Shown here one piece after another: positions 1 to 11,741 of a stretch of DNA of 64,000 bases; the first letter of the stretch is position 1; the number at the start of each line of letters is the position of its first letter. Below the pieces are notes generated by a model. It made no database searches. It was not told the origin of the DNA and worked only from the letters and a program-made list of their open reading frames with translations. The stretch is from Reticulitermes speratus. Its lineage: Eukaryota > Arthropoda > Insecta > Blattodea > Rhinotermitidae. The position numbers and the translations under genes are program-made. The DNA lies in assembly GCA_021186555.1 (NCBI GenBank), contig JAJKFL010000042.1:24923521-24987520 (forward strand), written 5' to 3'.

Positions 1-1736
1 TTACTAAATAATTACATTGCATATTTTTTCAACAGTCAGTGTATATTCAGTTATAATAAGAACTTCTTGATTTGTATTCAAAATGTATACTTGGTGAGAT
101 ACAGTTATTTCATATGTAATATATTTATGAATATTGCTATATATTTTTTACTTATTAAAATGATGGACTGTTATTTGTAAAAATTAAGTTTTGCGTACTA
201 TATACTTCAGATCTTATGAAGCTTAAGTTCTTTTTACTACAGTATGTCATTTGGCATGAATTTGAGAGCTAGCTAGTTCAAAGCCCAGCTTGGTGGAGGC
301 TGTCTTTTCTGGTCTTCGTGGTTCTACCACACTTTCTACCAAATGTTTGTTTTCAGTGTATTTAAAGACAACTGCATAGGTAATACAGCATAACAAGTAA
401 GGATGATAGTATGTTGTGACCTGGGAAAGACGTCAAGAAAACAGTAGTATAATCCAAGAATTTGTTAGAGGTGTCTGAGGAAAAGTGTATGATATGTCAA
501 TCATGATAGTTGTCCTCCCTGTCATGACTGACATCAAGACCTCTTGAATACGAAGGTGAAATGCTCGGGCATTTAAATTAGACACAGTCTTTTGTCAGAT
601 ACTGGGATGTTATGTTGTAAAAGCTCACAAACCACTTTGTTTCTCATAACTCCTAATTTATTTCCCTTCACATTTCATAAATAACATGCACATGATATTC
701 TATTGTTAAAGTACATACAAAGTCAATATTTGTAGAGATTTTAATGCAAACATTAGAAGTGTGCTACATAAATTAGGGATTGGTGAGGGACAAAGTAGGT
801 GAGTCCAAATGAGTTTAAGTTAGTGAGGACTCTTGTTTGTAGTGTCTTGGAACAAATTATGTGTGTAGTTTCCTTTACCGTGAGATGTACTAACTTATCA
901 ACTGTAAGGTTATGGTGAATTAATTTTATTGAGTGTCAATTTGGAACTGTCATCAGTTTAGTGTAGTCTGTTTTATATTGGTGACAGCCTGTGGCAACAT
1001 CACAAAAGGAGTCAAGTTGTAATATATAAACATAATTTTTATATAATGTAGTATGTAAGAAGGCTATATTTTAGAAGAAGTTTATTACTTTAAAAGACAA
1101 AAGTTATATACTAAATGTTGATATGCAGATATTGTATGGAAAGAAAAACAGAATGTATAGCACATAGGCATGCAGTGATCAGATTTTGTTACATACAGAC
1201 ACACCACTACTTATGCAGTTTAAGTTTATGCTGTTTCAGACTTGTGTAATTTTTAAAAAGATAATTAAAAAAATTATTTTGAAATGCACACCAAATTTAT
1301 CCATATGGGAATGAGGGCACATTGAGGCAGGAGGAGGTGGCAGTGCAATACTGCTGGGCAATAGTACTTGCACAGCCACTCCCACTGAGTGCTGTGTTGT
1401 AGCTGTTAATGAGGGACACTTGTTGCATCAGCTGTATTATGCTGCTTTAAGTGTTATTTTGACCTGCTATTTCCCCACAATTATGATTGGAGAACACCTT
1501 AGTGACAAAGTGGAGGACCATCTCATAAGAGAAAGACAGTAGGTTTAGAAGTAAAAATGAAAATTATGAAGTTTGAAATTGGCCGGATTCTAACCTAATT
1601 TCATTGAGAATTCAATTTAGGTACTTCAGCTGTGGGGGGGGGGGGGGGGGGGGAACCTTTAAAGGCCTGATGACAATTCAAGCAAGAATTGCCTTTTTGA
1701 AGACATGAAGGTAAAGGTCAGTGATCCAGAAAGTAT
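1..1736. other. Intergenic, no gene seen
   Basis: A+T-rich sequence without a convincing reading frame or recognisable element. The only distinctive feature is a run of about 20 G at 1634-1653. Nothing else can be supported here. Confidence 0.6.
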
Positions 1737-1747
1737 GTGGGTGGTTC

Positions 1748-2267
1748 CGTATGCAACCCGAAATTACTGAGAGAATTTGCAAAGGAAACAGCATACTATG
1801 CTAATACAAAAATTTATTTAACCCTTATAAGACCTGTAGTTCCATATGCCTCTGAGACGTGGACTTTCAACGAACATGATAAAAATAGGTTTTGTATTTT
1901 TGAAAGACAGATCTTAAGAAAGATATTTGGCCCACTATGAACTGGGGAAAATACCTGGAGAATATGAAGTAATGCTGAACTTGATCTTTTAATTTGTGGA
2001 GCAGACATTGTAAGATTTATTAAAGCTCAAAGGATCAGATGGTTAGGCCACATACAAAGAATGGACTGCTCATGGATGGTAAAAGAATATTAGAATGGAA
2101 ATCAGTTGGGTTGCTGACAGACAGGAAGACCAAGACTAAGATGGCTGGATGATATGTGTAATGATATGAAGGTGAAATGTGAAAAATTGGAAAGAAGTGG
2201 CTTGGAATGACCTGGCTGAGAAAGCCAAAATCCACAAAGGGTTGTAAAGCTAAAGGAGGAAGAAGAA
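1748..2267 (+). mobile_element. 5'-truncated non-LTR retrotransposon (RT C-terminal part)
   Basis: Broken reading frames give the C-terminal part of a LINE reverse transcriptase: a stretch resembling YLTLIRPVVPYASETWT, then [11 protein letters not shown] and GRPRLRWLDD, typical of the region after the RT palm in insect endonuclease-RT LINEs. The 3' end is a short purine-rich GGAGGAAGAAGAAG tail. The copy is flanked by an 11-bp direct repeat, GTGGGTGGTTC, at 1737-1747 and 2268-2278, the target-site duplication. Internal stops show it is dead. It is related to the fragments near 9.6, 21-22 and 42-43 kb. Confidence 0.8.
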
Positions 2268-2278
2268 GTGGGTGGTTC

Positions 2279-3398
2279 AATAGATTTAAAATTCGTGCAA
2301 ATTTTCACAGTGTTAAGATGATTAATAACAGTATGTGTGCATGTATGTGTGAGTGGGTGGAAGGATGGGTTGGTGCATGTGTGTGTGCATGCATGTATGT
2401 GTGTGTGAAACCAAACTATTGTGTATGTAGGGGTGTGTCTGTGTATGGAAGAAATCAGAATTAAAGAAGATACAAAATTCAAACATCTCTGATGTAATAT
2501 CTTTTTAAGGTGAGGATTTTCAGTTGGCAGGCTGTAGCTGGTCTGCTTAGTTCTGGTATTCATACTGGAATTGGCGATTTCTGCCACCAAGGCAAAATTT
2601 TATGCTTTTTCCTTGGTGCAAATAAATTGGCAAATTTGCGGTTGACAAATGTAAAATCCACCTGTGTACCAAATTCAAATTATATGTATTACTGTTGATC
2701 ACATTACGTTCTTAATTTTGATACCCCAGTTTTGAGAAATTTTCCAGAGAAGTGTCAGTTGGCATAACCCAAATTAAAATACACAAAAAATAATTTAAAG
2801 TACATTTTCATAATATTTTGCACTGATTAATCATGAGACCTTGAAAGGGATTTTAAAATTCCTGGCAGCTTAAATCTAAAAATTAAGACAGCAACAGTTT
2901 TCAGAAGCAGATAACCAATTTATTAGCACCCAGTGTATAAAGTTCAGAAACTCACAGAGTATTTATGGTTGTATGAACTGACTGACCTTTAATACTAAGG
3001 TAAGTTATTAATATAGGAAATATTTTACTTGAATAATTTCAGTAATTTTAACCACTATCATTTATTTATATATACATGTATCTGTGTAACATAATTAAAA
3101 CACTTTCTGGATGCTGTTGGTACCCTATTACAAAACAATCTTTGTGGATGGACAAATGGGTTCCAATGTGTGTAGACCAGGGTGGGAAATTATTTTTGCT
3201 TGAGAATTGGATGAGTCTGTTTCTCAATGTTTTTGGGCTGGAGGGTCTGATCCAAAGAATTCAATAGTTCAGCAAGACTGCAAGTGGTGTACTCCATGAA
3301 GTAGTACACAGACTTTACTAAGGTGTCCTTTCCTTTCAAAGTGTATTTTTTCCCAGTACACACATAAATGCAGTATTATTTGTGCCCATAAGAAAGGT
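2279..3398. other. Intergenic, no gene seen
   Basis: Contains a GT-rich, degenerate microsatellite tract at about 2331-2412 and otherwise unremarkable A+T-rich sequence. The open frames over the GT tract are a by-product of the repeat. Confidence 0.5.
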
Positions 3399-3760
3399 AT
3401 GGCTTTCTCTGTGACAATTTTCAGGAAACTCACTACTGCTCAAGAGACTTCTGTGCAGATCTGTTACACAAAATTTCACCCAAATCAGGCAAGAAGTGTG
3501 ACAGGTACATACAAAAATTTATCCAAGCCCCGAAGTAACGAATGGCTTTCATTGTGCCGATTTTCATGAAACTCGCTTTTAGGCACTACATTTTTGTGGC
3601 TATCTCCTATACCGAATTGTATCCAAATCGGATAAAAAGTGTAGAAAATGGACAACTTTTCTTTTACACTCTTAAGTAATATATGGGTTTCACTGCACTC
3701 AATTTAACAAAACTCACAATTGCTCATTAGCGTTATATGAGGTGATAGTTGACTTAATTA
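3399..3760. repeat. Diverged tandem repeat, period about 142 bp
   Basis: Three units begin with a shared block at 3399 (ATGGCTTTCTCTGTGACAAT), 3542 (ATGGCTTTCATTGTGCCGAT) and 3683 (ATGGGTTTCACTGCACTCAA). Each is followed by a variant of TTTCATGAAACTC. The first two also share a block like CCAAATCAGGCAAGAAGTGT about 85 bp later. Periods are 143 and 141 bp. A similar phrase, GGATTTTGATGAAACTTGC, occurs alone near 59210, so the unit is dispersed in the genome. Confidence 0.65.
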
Positions 3761-4091
3761 CTATGGTCACATTCGGCTACAGTGTACATTGTATTTATAA
3801 TGTTCTCCATTAACCCACCAAGGATTAAACTATTGTAAACGTTTCATAATCTGACCATGGAAGCAAATTACGTGGTCTGTGTTTCAGTGCAGCAAATACT
3901 AAACAGTTAAAACTTGAGATCTTTTAAGATTTTAGAATAAAGTTATAGCCAGACAACATGAACATGTAAAAAATGAAAGTTGCATGGATATGAACCCCTG
4001 ACAATAATAACCAGGTGACTTTTTAAGCATGTTTTACCATAGAAACAAACATAAATGAGGGAGGGTCAGAACAAACCAAGATCTACATACC

Positions 4092-4341
4092 TGAATCCAT
4101 TGATTTAGAAAATGTAAAGAAATTACCAGCAGTAAAGTAGCATGTGATATCTTTCAATAATTCTTCTCTTGTGTTCAGTTTACAGTTAAAATATGAGAAT
4201 TTTGACATTACCGGATAGTGGCAAGTCCTGATCCAGAGGTCATGTTTAGTGGAAGGGTACACAATGCAGCATTTTACTGTTCTGCTAGACGTGACCTCCA
4301 GATCAGGATTCACGACTGTTACATGAGGATGTTCCACTGTA
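4092..4341 (-). CDS. Candidate exon of an unidentified gene
   Basis: On the minus strand an open frame runs through here with exon-like boundaries: a pyrimidine-rich acceptor (TTTTTTCCTACAG) before about 4341 and a donor (ATTCAG/GTATGT) just after 4092. An alternative donor (CCG/GTAATG) lies near 4214. The encoded peptide (for example VEHPHVTVVNPDLEVTSS, then YPSTKHDLWIRTCHYP) is not low-complexity and matches no transposon family I recognise. No neighbouring exon was found in the window. It could be an exon of a gene transcribed away from sid-1, or a chance open frame; I cannot name a function. Confidence 0.3.
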
Positions 4342-4797
4342 GGAAAAAAGTCTTGTTGACACACATACAGTACCTGTGTTACTGATAACATTATGTTCAT
4401 GATAGAATGAATGATACATTTTTTATCGACATTTTTATTTCCCAATTCTTTTGCGAATCTGTCATTGTGAATGACACACAAGATGGTGGTTTGAAGAACT
4501 GGAAAGCTTTCTGTCTTCTGTAGTTTTGCCTTGGAACTTTGAAATGTTGTGATTGTTATTTGTGTGGCACTGGAAGAAACACTTTTAGAAATTTCTTAAA
4601 GTTATAGACAGTGTAATAAATAATGTTATAACATGTTAACCATATTTGTTGTTCCGTGATAATTTTAAATTTAATCGAAGTGCAAATCTATACTGCAAGG
4701 TGACATGATATATGTTTATTTTGATATCAGATAAATATGTCGTTGTTGGTACCATTTAGAATGTCGATGTTGAGTGCTGATCCTACTTTATATGTAA

Positions 4798-5080
4798 GGT
4801 AAAGGTAAAGTTCACCCTAGAACAGGCCATGAAGGCCCAGAGGGGGAGTAGAGGTATAGCTCTACTCTTTCTTTAACCTCGGCGCTAGATGGGGGTCGGT
4901 GGTCAACGCCACGCCCCGGCCGCTTTACCACCGGGAATGACCCGGTACCCATTGTACAGGAGGCTGGGTAGGTCCCAGGGCCAGTCTGAACGGGTGCTGA
5001 AAATATCGCCCCCACCGGGATTCGATCCCCCGACCGTCCAGTTCGTAGCGAGTCGCTATACCGACTGCGCTATCTCTGCC
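4798..5080 (-). mobile_element. tRNA-derived SINE (copy 1)
   Basis: Read on the minus strand, the element starts with a tRNA-like head holding an A-box-like TAGCGCAGTCGG and a B-box-like GGATCGAATCC. A unique body follows, and it ends in repeated TTTACC. A perfect 16-bp target-site duplication, CCTACTTTATATGTAA, flanks it at 4782-4797 and 5081-5096, so this is a young, complete insertion. Open frames on either strand here are not genes. A diverged relative lies at 10288-10458, and the SINE at 62799 shares the TTACCTTTAC end. Confidence 0.92.
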
Positions 5081-5600
5081 CCTACTTTATATGTAAATAG
5101 AACGAAAATTAGGCGTGACAATTTCAAACAACCACAGTGGTTTTCATCATTCATCATTCTGTAGTCTGTCTTATGGCAGGTCTGTAGCCTCTTCCAAAGT
5201 GAGTTCCGCACAGGGTGCGATCTAGTCCTTTTTTCAATTTCCAGTATCTTCTCTTTTCCTTAAGGTCATCCAGTAGCTGCTCACACCTTCTTCCTCGTCT
5301 TCCCGTCATTTCTATCTTCCTTCTAACTTTCCTTCAATCATGTGTTTTAGAAGGCAGTTTCTACGCAAGATGTGACCAATCCAGTCAGCCTTTCTTCTTT
5401 TTATTATATGTAGGATATTCCTCTCCTCCTTGACTCTGTGTAATACTTCTTCATTTCTCACACGATCGGTCCAACTGATCTTCTCCATTCTTCTCCAGCA
5501 CCACATTTCAAAACTTTCCAGATCCTTCTGATCTACTTTCGTAAGTGTCCACATTTCAGTACCATACAAAGCTATGCTCCAAATGTAGCACTTTACTAGT

Positions 5601-8154
5601 GCTACTACTACATTTTCACAATGTAATCGGCTTATTCTAGGTGATTTCAATAGTCATAATATATTGTGGGGTTACGCACAATCGGATGAAAGTGGAAATG
5701 CCGTGGAGGAGTGGGCAGACACCAGTAATCTTGCTCTAATCCATGACGCTAAACTACCACACTCTTTCCAAAGTAAAGCATGGAGAAGGGGTTATAATCC
5801 TGACCTATGCTTCGCAAGCACTAACCTAGAAGACCGATACAACAAAATGGTATATGATCCTATACCAAAAACGCAACATAGGCCAATTGGAATAAACGTA
5901 TATCCAGCCATAAGAACACAAACTATACCTTTCAGAAGGAGGTTTAATTTTAAGAAAGCCAACTGGGAACTCTTTGCAACCATCTTAGATTCCGAGATAC
6001 AACACCTCGACCCAAGACCAGATAACTACGAAAAATTTGCCGAAATAATAAAATATGTATCGAGAAGAACATTCCCCAGAGGATGCAGACAACACTACAT
6101 CCCCGGACTATCAAATACATTCAAAACAATCATGGAAAGATACAAGAAATTATACGATAAAGACCCCTTCAGTGAAGAAACGGTAGAGTGTGGAAAAATG
6201 CTGATGCAACAGTTAAGCACATCAAGACGAGAAATGGATCGAGACCTTGGAAAAAATGGATATGACACATAGCAGCAAGATTGCATGGAATCTTATTAAA
6301 AAAACTCAATGGTGACCCTAAAGAACGTAAGCAACATTGCAACGTCACAGCAGACCAGGTCGCTACACAACTCCTACGGAATGGGAAAACAAAAAGGAAT
6401 TTTAAAATTCCAAAAATCGTTAGAAACCTCAACAACGAAATGAATCACCTAGAAATGCCCTTTACTATCAAAGAACTCAACAATGGCTAAATAAAATGAA
6501 AAAACGGGAAAGCTGCAGGGATAGACGATATATGCACTGAACAGATCAAGCACCTGGGACCAATAGCAAAAAACTGGATACTACAACTTTTCAACGCATG
6601 TTGTAAGAACTATAAAATTCCGAAAACCTGGAAAAAATCTAAAGTAATAGCCGTGCTTAAACCAGGGAAAGACCCGTAGAACCCTAGTAGCTATAGACCG
6701 ATCTCTCTGCTATGCCACTTTTTCAAACTCTAGGAGAGGCTGATTCTAACACGGATAGAAAAAAAGGTGGACGAACAACTTATCCCACAACAAGGAGGAT
6801 TCAGACCGGGAAAGTCATGCACTGGTCAAGTTCTCGCACTGACGGAACATATAGAAGAGGGCTTTGAAGGAAAGTATATAACAGGGGTTGCATTCGTAGA
6901 CCTGACGGCGGCCTATGATACAGTCGGGCACAAAACGCTACTCTCCAAGATATATAAAACGCTTAAAGACTATCACTTGGTGAGAGTCGTGGACTCGTTA
7001 CTTCAAAACAGACGTTTCTTCGTTATCTTGGAGGGCAAAAGAAGTAGGTGGAGAAACCAAAAGAACGTCCTCCCACAAGGAAGCGTTCTGGCACCGATGC
7101 TCTTTAATATATATACAAATGACCAACCCATTCCAGCTCACTCCAGAAACTTCCTATACGCTGACGATCTGGCCATATGCGTCCAAGGAAAACACTTTCC
7201 CGAAGTAGAACAAAAACTTAAAAGCGCTCTTAAAGCTATGTCTACCTACTATGACGAGAACTCCCTAAGACCTAACCCTTCCAAAACACAAGTATGCGCT
7301 TTCCATCTCCGTACAAAAGAAGCTAGTCGAAAACTACAAGTCTCATGGAACGGAAGCACCTTGGAGCACACAGACCAGCCTAAATATCTTGGAATTACCC
7401 TGGACCGGGCTTTAACCTACAAGCATCACTGCATCAAAACAAGACAGAAGGTAACAACGAGAAACAATCTTCTTAGAAAGCTTACGGGAAGTAGATGGGG
7501 AGCAAACCCCAACGTTCTCCGACTAACTGCACAAGCACTTTGCTTTTCAACTGCAGAATACGCATGTTATGTGGATCTGCCCACGCCAATCAAGTTGACA
7601 CGGCGCTCAACGAGACATGTAGGATAGTGACAGGATGTATGAAACCAACGCCATTGCCAAACCTCTATAGAGCGGCAGGCTTCGCAGCTCCTACATCTCG
7701 TCGGAAGGCAGCGGAACACACAGAGAAGATCAAGCAAACTGTCGATGAGCGACACGCACTCTACGGAGCCAGAACACCACAGAGAAGATTAAAATCGCGG
7801 AATAGCTTCCTCGGAACAGTGCAAGTTGAACCACCTGAAGACTTTCCCCTTACCCAGATTTGCCCTGGTAGCCACCTCCTTGACTTCAATACTTGGAAAT
7901 CTCTTAAGCGCATTAGAACAGGAGTGGCACCAGTAAAAACAAATATGGTGAAATGGGGCAAAACAAACTCCGACGACCTGTATTGTGGCTGTGGAGAGGT
8001 ACAAAATATGGAGCATCTCCTGTCATGCAAGGACTGCCCCCAGAAATGCACCCTCGAGGATTAATGGCTTGCAAATAAAAAAGGATTTGACGTAGCCCAA
8101 TACTGGGCAAAAAAATCTTTAATTTAATGGTCCAGACACGATAAAGAAAGAAAG
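5601..8154 (+). mobile_element. 5'-truncated Jockey-like LINE nested in family A LINE
   Basis: The insertion is flanked by an 11-bp duplication, ACTTTACTAGT, at 5590-5600 and 8155-8165, inside a family A LINE on the opposite strand. It begins within the endonuclease domain (LGDFNSHN-like) and ends with a short tail, ACGATAAAGAAAGAAAG, typical of Jockey-group 3' ends. The element is younger than the LINE it interrupts, and its base composition is richer in GC than the flanks. Confidence 0.88.
5640..8064 (+). pseudogene. Endonuclease-reverse transcriptase of Jockey-like LINE, broken
   Basis: ORF2 of the nested LINE. The end of the apurinic endonuclease domain (LGDFNSHN, then GYNPDLCFAS) lies at 5640-6272. 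A frameshift and several stops follow, for example TAG in KPGKDP*NPSSYRP. An intact RT stretch covers 6767-7627, with QGGFRPGKSCTGQVLAL, FVDLTAAYDTV, LPQGSVLAPMLFNIYTND and the catalytic FLYADDLAI. A frameshift near 7580 is followed by the C-terminal frame to 8064, which ends in a cysteine/histidine knuckle (CGCGEVQNMEHLLSC). No RNase H domain is seen. The enzyme would have nicked target DNA and copied its own RNA; the frame breaks mean it is not functional. Confidence 0.85.
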
Positions 8155-8573
8155 ACTTTACTAGTTTCGTCCTTAAATTTAAGTCCAGTTTGGTGGTGAA
8201 AAGAGTCTTCTTCTTGTTGAATGCTGCTTTTGCCATGGCAATTCTGGATTTAGTTTCACGTATACACCTTGCATCATTTGTTATGCTAACCAATTAAAAT
8301 ATTCCACATTCTCCAATTGCTTTTGATCTATCATAATTTTCATTGGGGATGGTTGCCTTGAGATTCTCATTACCTTAGTGTTTTCCACATTCATTTCCAT
8401 TCCATAGCGTCTTCCAGTTTCAACTAGTCTATCAATCATGCCCTGTAGCACCTTTTCTTCCCTAGCCAGTAGCACAAGGTCATCTGCATATTTCACAGTG
8501 CAAATTACTTGTCCTATTTTGAAGTCTCCAAACCCTTCAAGAGCTTCCTTGGTAAGGTACTCACTGGTTTTCA

Positions 8574-9577
8574 GTATGCCCTGAAAATGTCATTACAATG
8601 GGACACGTTTTTACTACTAGTCTCGTGACTTGCCCACTTTTTTATCTGCAATAATAATTTTGTTCTCCAGTGTGTTAATGGTGTTGTAAGTCTTTTTGTA
8701 TAATGTATATTAGAAGTGCCAAATTTATAGAAATGCACGAGTATGGCTTTCTTGCAGCCAAGTGTCATTCATGTACCATAATTAGAATTATTATCATCTT
8801 GTCTAAATGTAGAGGCTACAATTTAATTGGCAGAGGTTACTAGAAACACTAAACAGACGTCTGAGGTAAGTTGGCATAATTTTAAAGAAAGACTATTGTC
8901 TTTGTCCTTAAATGTGGTCCTAAGTTCTGTGTCCTTCCCTGGTCACTGCCCCCTCTCCCGTTGAAAGAAGTCGTAGTCCATTCTCAGTATTTTTTACTTT
9001 AAGGCCATCGTCATTGCTGATGTTTGGTGCACTGTCACATTCTGTGAGAAAAATGTCTAGAGGTCACTGCTGTTGTAATATTTGATGAAGTGTCTGATGG
9101 AGGTCACTATTGTTGTGTCATGTTTGATGAAATGCCTTTCTGAGAGAACTTGAATTTCTACCAGAAGTTTGACTGCATTAAGGATTTTAAGGATTCTTGA
9201 AGCCATATATTTTTCCATGTCATTCCCAGAACCCAAAATAGTGAGACAGGTATTAGATTGTATTCAGTCCTTGGGTAAAGCAGTGTACTCATTTCTGGTG
9301 TGAACTGTTATGACATGGAAGTTCTCTCATGTTGTTTTAGCTGTTCATTTAGGAGAGTACTATAGAGAATGCCTGCTTACAGTTGTGTTTGTCAAAAGGT
9401 TTGATTTGATAATTTCAGTGACTTAGAAGTTGTAATGCTTTGCTGTCTTAGTGGTAAGTCATTGAGATTACTGATACAAAGACAATGTGGGAACAAGTAA
9501 CTAGAACTTCCTGAAAGATGATCTCCATTGGAGAATGGGTGGCTTGTTGATGTTGCTTTTGTTCAACATATACAGGA
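8574..9577. other. Intergenic, no gene seen
   Basis: No coding region or element with definable ends was recognised. Short duplicated phrases (AGGTCACTGCTGTTGT / AGGTCACTATTGTTGT near 9060-9115) suggest a small internal tandem duplication. Confidence 0.4.
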
Positions 9578-9850
9578 TTTTGGTGGGGAGACCTGATGGA
9601 AGGAGACAACTTGGAAGACCGAGGCATAGATTGGAGGATAATATTAAAATGGATCTTCAAGAAGTGGGATGGGGGGGGGGGGGCATGGACTGGATTGATA
9701 TGGCTCAGGATAGGGACAGGTGGCGGGCTCTTGTGAATGCGGTAATGAACCTTCGGGTTCCATAAAACGCGGGGAATTTCTTGACTAGCTGACGACCTGC
9801 TAGCTTCTCAAGAAGGACTCTGCTCCATGGAGTTAATTAACTGCCTAGGA
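9578..9850 (+). mobile_element. 3' fragment of an RT-type LINE
   Basis: A short frame reads [19 protein letters not shown], then [20 protein letters not shown] and stop at 9765. This is the extreme C-terminus of an insect endonuclease-RT LINE. A G run interrupts it at about 9670-9682. The 3' UTR (GGTTCCATAAAACGCGGGGAATTTCTTGA, with TTCTCAAGAAGGACTCTGCTCCATGGAG) matches the copies ending near 22080 and 41400. Confidence 0.75.
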
Positions 9851-10287
9851 ATCCTCTGTGGTAAGCATTTCTGTGTGATCATTTTAATTAATGCTATACG
9901 AATAATATGTATCACATTTCATAAAATATTGTCTTGTGAAATAAAAATACACCACATAATATGAACTCTATATCTTGCACACATGCATTATACTTTCAAA
10001 CAAGCATAAGTGGCAAATTCTCCGGTCTGGCTACTATTGCGCCGCCATACCACTGAAATGAAAAAAAAAATATTCCTTTCTCTGTTAAATAAAGAGAGGA
10101 AACTTTTGATTTTTTCCAAAATGAGTACTTCATGTTATATGCAATGACGAACAAATGGCAGTTTAAGGAGGAAGCACTTTCTCTTGGACAAAAGAACGGT
10201 CGTCTGGGTCATCATCTCCCATAATGAACAGTATAAGCCACAATGCAAAGTCCCTGAAAATGACTTGAAGAAATCAAACACTGAAGT
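9851..10287. other. Intergenic, no gene seen
   Basis: A+T-rich, without supported coding or mobile features. Confidence 0.4.
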
Positions 10288-10458
10288 CTGGCGAACGCCA
10301 CGGCCCGGTTTCTTTACCCCGAAGAAAAGAGATCCGGTACCCATTGTAGGCCTACATGATGCTGGGTGGGTCTCGGGGCCGGTCTGGATGGGTCCGGAAA
10401 ATATCGCCCCCACCGGGGTTCGCACCCCGGAGAGTCGCTATACCAACTATGCTATCCC
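10288..10458 (-). mobile_element. tRNA-derived SINE (diverged, truncated copy)
   Basis: Shares with the copy at 4798-5080 the tRNA-like head (a B-box-like segment next to GGGGTTCGCACCCC on the + strand), ATATCGCCCCCACCGGGG, GATCCGGTACCCATTGTA and the CGAACGCCACG block. It lacks the TTTACC tail and has an internal change around 10310. No target-site duplication was found, so this is an old or rearranged copy. Confidence 0.75.
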
Positions 10459-10929
10459 TGTCCTCTGGAAATTACCCCTAGCCAAAATGTCTAGTGAAAG
10501 AAGATATTTACAGTGAACAGCCATGAAGATCAGGCATGAAATATGTAGTCAGATGTGCGCTAACGTAGTTTCTAAACTGTTTCTGGAAAGTGATTTTTAC
10601 ACTGATTTCACTTTAGTTCGTGTTATACAACAGTGCTGATAGTTATCTGATAATATTGTGTTTTAGAAGCAAGCCTGGAGATGAGGGCTGATGTGCCTCC
10701 GAAACGTAGTGTTGTATTTATTAAATTAATTTGAATACATTAGACGATGGAGAAAGTCCACAACATTAATAAGTACAGTTCTGATATATCATTGCCAGCA
10801 CGTTGCAGAATAATAGTGCAAATAGCTGTCTCTGTTACGTGGTGTCACTTGCAAGTACCAGATTCGTTGCAACCGTTGTTTGCAAGTGGTCATCGTACAC
10901 ACAGATTACTACTACATCTTGTACATATG
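10459..10929. other. Intergenic with a ribozyme-like phrase
   Basis: No gene. At about 10671-10712 the sequence GCCTGGAGATGAGGGCTGAT, followed by GTGCCTCCGAAACGTAGTG, has the CTG...GATGA...CGAAACG layout often seen at ends of Penelope-like elements. The core does not fit a hammerhead, so it is not called as RNA. Confidence 0.35.
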
Positions 10930-11207
10930 TAAGGCCGGGTCCAGACTTGAGCATTCTGCCGCAACGTAACAGCGTAATGTAACAGCGATTCGCAGGTCCG
11001 GACGGTGTTGCAGTAACGTTCGCTGTGTTCGGTTCGCTGCGCGGGCTGATCCACCCTGCTGTCGGTTTTCCAGCGCGCATCAAAGAATGTTACGTTACGC
11101 CGCTACAGCAAGTTCGGACGTGTTTCTGTGCTCGCTGCGATCTTCACGTCGAGCTGATACTGGCACTTGTCCACTGTTCTGTTTCACAGTCAGTGTGCGG
11201 AGCTACA

Positions 11208-11729
11208 ATGGAGTGGACGAAGGAGAATACGTTGGATTTTATTCAGTTGTATGAAAAGACGTCTGTTCTGTGGGATCCGAACCATCCCCAATATTACAAC
11301 AAATTACACAAGCGTGACGCTTGGGAGGAGATAGCCACAGCGATGGGGACAGTTACTGAAGAATGTAAAAAAAAGATGACGAGTTTACTGTCTTCTTTTA
11401 GACGAGAAAAAGGAAGAATACGGAAGAGCTGTGGTACAGGAAAGGGTATGTATGTATGTATGCAAACATGCATGTTCTGTTGTAATTTTAACAAACAAAA
11501 ATGTGACAGAAATATTCCAAAACCACGTAATGGTGAGGATGGTTTTATTCACCTACCACAAAAGTACATTTACGTAAAAGTTCTGAACTTGAATAAATTT
11601 ATCATAATAAAAGCAATAACTTAAATGCATTTTACAGGCACAGGTGACACGTATGAAAGTACGTGGTTTGCGTACAAGAGCATGGCCTTTCTTGTGAACA
11701 GGGACCAGCCTCGTGAAACGCTGAGCACA
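11208..11729 (+). CDS. MADF-domain protein of the Harbinger element (two exons, partial)
   Basis: Exon 1 is 11208-11445, with the donor at AAAGG/GTATGT. Exon 2 is 11638-11729, with acceptor TTTTACAG and donor CACA/GTGAGT. The start is the first ATG of a frame reading MEWTKENTLDFIQLYEKT, then LWDPNHPQYYNKLHKRDAWE and MTSLLSSFRREKGRIRKS, a Myb/SANT-like MADF fold. Exon 2 adds DTYESTWFAYKSMAFLVNRD, the segment that follows MADF in Harbinger-associated proteins. Such proteins bind the element ends and help bring the transposase to the nucleus. The 3' exons are not visible, so the protein is incomplete here. Confidence 0.75.
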
Positions 11730-11741
11730 GTGAGTATGAAT

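Larger units (their letters stand above)
5147..8564 (-). mobile_element. 5'-truncated LINE (family A), split by another LINE
   Basis: Minus-strand remnants at 8564-8155 and 5600-5147 join into one RT fragment. The upstream part has the YADD catalytic box ([18 protein letters not shown]). The downstream part has [20 protein letters not shown] and [13 protein letters not shown], nearly identical to the copy at 23807-26179. The gap is exactly filled by the Jockey-like LINE at 5601-8154. The 3' tail is ATGAATGATGA-like. A 9-bp repeat, TGGTTTTCA (5138-5146 and 8565-8573), is the likely target duplication. Frameshifts disrupt the region near the inserted element. Confidence 0.82.

Noticed and set aside
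2207-2464. Open frame over the GT-rich tract
   Set aside because: Cys/Val/Met composition is produced by the GT microsatellite; its first part overlaps a LINE tail.
4812-5164. Open frames on both strands at the first SINE
   Set aside because: Entirely within a SINE with TSD; GC-rich frames open by chance.
10668-10715. CTG..GATGA..CGAAACG phrase as a fifth hammerhead
   Set aside because: The CTGATGA core is not next to a closable stem II and no pairing matches the other loci; only the general layout is similar.
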